DNA of 64,000 nt from NCBI RefSeq assembly GCF_000377665.1, contig NZ_KB898647.1, forward strand, positions 251,559-315,558, written 5' to 3'. Each line of letters begins with the position of its first letter. The stretch's first letter is position 1. This DNA is from Vreelandella zhanjiangensis DSM 21076. GTDB lineage: Bacteria > Pseudomonadota > Gammaproteobacteria > Pseudomonadales > Halomonadaceae. The notes under the pieces were generated by a model. That model saw only the letters and a program-made list of their open reading frames with translations, was not told where the DNA came from and made no database searches. This document shows positions 62,366 to 64,000 of the stretch, in pieces. A program made the position numbers and the translations under genes.

Positions 62366-63448
62366 ATGCTGGTCATTCGTCCGGTAGAAATGGCGGATTT
62401 AGAAGCGCTGGTCATGTTGGCAGAGCACGCGACTCCCAAGCTCACCAACTTACCTGCTAATCGTGAACGTCTGGAGGAGCGCATTACGCGCTCCCTGGCG
62501 TCGTTTAACGACGATATCGAATTTCCGGGTAACGAGCACTATACCTTCGTTTTGGAAAACAGCGCGCAGGTGGATGAAGCGGGTAATGGTGAAGTACTGG
62601 GAACGGCCACCATTCGTGCCCAGGCGGGTGCCAGTGAAGCCTATTATACCTATCGTCAGGAAACCCTGATTCACGCCTCGCAGCAACTAAACGTACGCCG
62701 CGAAGTACAAACCCTGGCCCTCTCCCATGAGGTGTCTGACGCCACGTTACTTTGCGCCTACTCGTTAAATCCGCGCTATAAAGGCACCAGCGCTGAAAGC
62801 CTGCTTCGCCGTGCCCGGCTGATGTTTATTGCCCAGTACCCCGAGCGTTTTTCGCGCATATTGGCCGTGGCGTTTCCCGGTTACCTGGATGCCCAAAACG
62901 AATCACCTTTTTGGGAAAGCGTGGGCCATCACTTTTTTGCCCGCAGTTTTCACGATATCAATCATATTGCGGGAGTGCGCTCCAAAAGCTTTATTGCCGA
63001 GGTAATGCCGCAGTTTCCGTTGTATCTGCCACTGCTTACCCCACAAGCCCGGGCCGCGATTGGCCGGGAGCATCCCGCCCACGAGGACGCCTTGCAAGAG
63101 ATGCTGGCGGAAGGGTTTGTGCGCTCGCGCCATGTGGATATTTTCGATGCAGGCCCGATTGTCAAAGCCGAGCGCGAGCGTCTCGCGACCTTTTGCCGGG
63201 CCGCCTGGCACCCGGTACGAATTCGTCCGGAAAGCGCCTTGCCGGATGCTGAGCCTGCCTTGATTGCCAATCAGGCGCTGGATAACTTCCGCTGTATTGT
63301 GACGCGCTACGCGCTTTCGCCCACTGGCCAGCTGATGCTTTCACAAGCGGATGCCAAACGTCTCGGCGTGGAAGAAGGCCGGGCTGTATTTGCCGCGCCG
63401 CTCACCCTGCCTACGGCGGTGGATGCCTTTGATGAAGGAGAGCTATGA
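62366..63448 (+). CDS. aruF: Arginine N-succinyltransferase alpha subunit
   Basis: 360 aa from ATG 62366. The family start pattern MLVIRPVEMADLEALV and a GAGGGGG ribosome site place the start here; the ATG at 62324, overlapping aruC, adds 14 residues with no known family match but would also be coupled. AstA features: LTNLPANRERLEERI, LGTATIRAQAGASEAYYTYR, YSLNPRYKGTSAESLLRRARLMFI (acetyl-CoA-type fold) and FWESVGHHFF. It succinylates the alpha-amino group of arginine and ornithine, first step of the AST pathway, as a heteromer with AruG. Confidence 0.92.
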   Translation: MLVIRPVEMADLEALVMLAEHATPKLTNLPANRERLEERITRSLASFNDDIEFPGNEHYTFVLENSAQVDEAGNGEVLGTATIRAQAGASEAYYTYRQETLIHASQQLNVRREVQTLALSHEVSDATLLCAYSLNPRYKGTSAESLLRRARLMFIAQYPERFSRILAVAFPGYLDAQNESPFWESVGHHFFARSFHDINHIAGVRSKSFIAEVMPQFPLYLPLLTPQARAAIGREHPAHEDALQEMLAEGFVRSRHVDIFDAGPIVKAERERLATFCRAAWHPVRIRPESALPDAEPALIANQALDNFRCIVTRYALSPTGQLMLSQADAKRLGVEEGRAVFAAPLTLPTAVDAFDEGEL

Positions 63449-64000
63449 TGCGCATTCGACCGATTGCCCGGGCTGACGCCGATGGGCTGCTGGCGCTTGC
63501 GCAGCAGGCGGGGGTGGGGTTTACCTCGTTACCTAGCAATCGCGAGTTTCTCGCCGGCAAAATTGAATCTTCCGTTCGCGCGTTCGAAGAGCGCACCCCC
63601 GTCAACGACCGGCTTTACTTCTTCGTATTGGAAGATGAAGACAATGGCGAGCTGGCCGGCTGCTGTGCGATTGAAGGTCAGGTAGGCCATGAAGTGCCTT
63701 TCTATAACTATCGGCTGGGCACGCTGGCCCATTCGTCGGTACAGCTGGATTTGCACCGCACCATCGATACGCTGTTTCTAAGTTCTGACCATACCGGAGA
63801 TGCAGAAGTCTGCTCGCTGTTTTTGCGTCCGGAATACCGCGGTGAGGCAAACAAGCATCTGCGCAACGGTGCGCTGCTCTCCAAAGCCCGCTGGCTGTTT
63901 ATTGCTCAGTTTCGTGACCGCTTCCCCGAAAAAGTGCTCGCCGAAATGCGCGGCGTGTTCGATGAGCAGAACCGTAGTCCCTTCTGGGAAAGTCTGGGCA
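63448..64000 (+). CDS. aruG: Arginine N-succinyltransferase beta subunit, 3' partial
   Basis: Runs off the window. It starts at ATG 63448 (AAGGAG at 63435-63440; an ATG at 63445, immediately before, would also overlap the aruF stop). Translation reads MRIRPIARADADGLLALAQQAG, VGFTSLPSNREFLAGKIESSV, then LFLRPEYRGEANKHLRNGALLSKARWLFIAQF and FWESLG at the edge, parallel to AruF block for block. It pairs with AruF as the second subunit of arginine N-succinyltransferase, as in P. aeruginosa. Confidence 0.92.
   Translation, partial: MRIRPIARADADGLLALAQQAGVGFTSLPSNREFLAGKIESSVRAFEERTPVNDRLYFFVLEDEDNGELAGCCAIEGQVGHEVPFYNYRLGTLAHSSVQLDLHRTIDTLFLSSDHTGDAEVCSLFLRPEYRGEANKHLRNGALLSKARWLFIAQFRDRFPEKVLAEMRGVFDEQNRSPFWESLG

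Overview
The window looks like a chromosomal segment of a moderately halophilic gammaproteobacterium, most likely Halomonadaceae (Halomonas or a close relative). The evidence is protein-level: an AST-type arginine catabolic operon (aruC-aruF-aruG) behind a GlxA/AraC regulator, FabV, a DddC/DddA-like pair, several sodium-coupled carriers and an Mrp/complex-I-like antiporter cluster. No rRNA or intact tRNA gene is present, so the assignment is an inference.

Positions 1-8600 look accessory. They hold a two-gene McrBC-type restriction system whose McrB carries an inserted EVE/PUA-like domain, an integrase remnant, a GH10 xylanase without a visible signal peptide, a LysR regulator divergent from an aldo/keto reductase and an SDR, and then the 3' end of a tRNA (T arm, acceptor strand, CCA) with no matching 5' half. 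This is what the tRNA-side end of a decayed integrated island looks like.

From 8600 to 64000 the gene order is core-like. azlCD sits under an XRE-cupin regulator with a large palindrome at its promoter (8.6-10.2 kb). Next come sstT, three small genes, a DASS carrier, pncC-nadE, sbcDC and a DUF533 gene (10.3-21.7 kb). A succinate-semialdehyde-type dehydrogenase precedes a LysR/mmsA/GMC locus that probably converts 3-hydroxypropionate through malonate semialdehyde to acetyl-CoA (21.8-27.7 kb). Then follow a cold-shock gene, a TrkA-C-containing permease, an esterase, a tightly overlapping operon of an MbhD/NuoK-like fusion plus three NuoL/M/N-like subunits and YihY (30.9-37.3 kb), PhoH2, a CDF transporter, ybaK, dbpA, a RIO kinase, an AbrB-type membrane protein, an ABC exporter and an MDR oxidoreductase.

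Positions 49-57 kb hold an unrecognised 395-aa protein coupled to an MscS channel, a YeeN-type YebC protein, a LysE exporter, glutathione peroxidase, fabV and a FAD/Rieske oxidoreductase. At 57.4-59.8 kb three consecutive secreted proteins share nearly the same signal peptide: two end in PRC-barrel domains and one in a glycine-rich 39-bp repeat array. The window ends inside aruG.

The least expected observation is not a gene. At about nine gene ends a short direct duplication begins at the stop codon, so the stop-containing segment is repeated one or more times downstream (dbpA, fabV, the CDF gene, the small lipoprotein gene, mmsA, the 28.3-kb permease, phoH, sbcC and a 59-aa gene). Other notable points are a NuoL/M-like subunit that has lost the conserved helix-5 glutamate while its two partners keep it, the XRE operator palindrome, and a 13-bp inverted repeat around a -10-like hexamer before sbcD.
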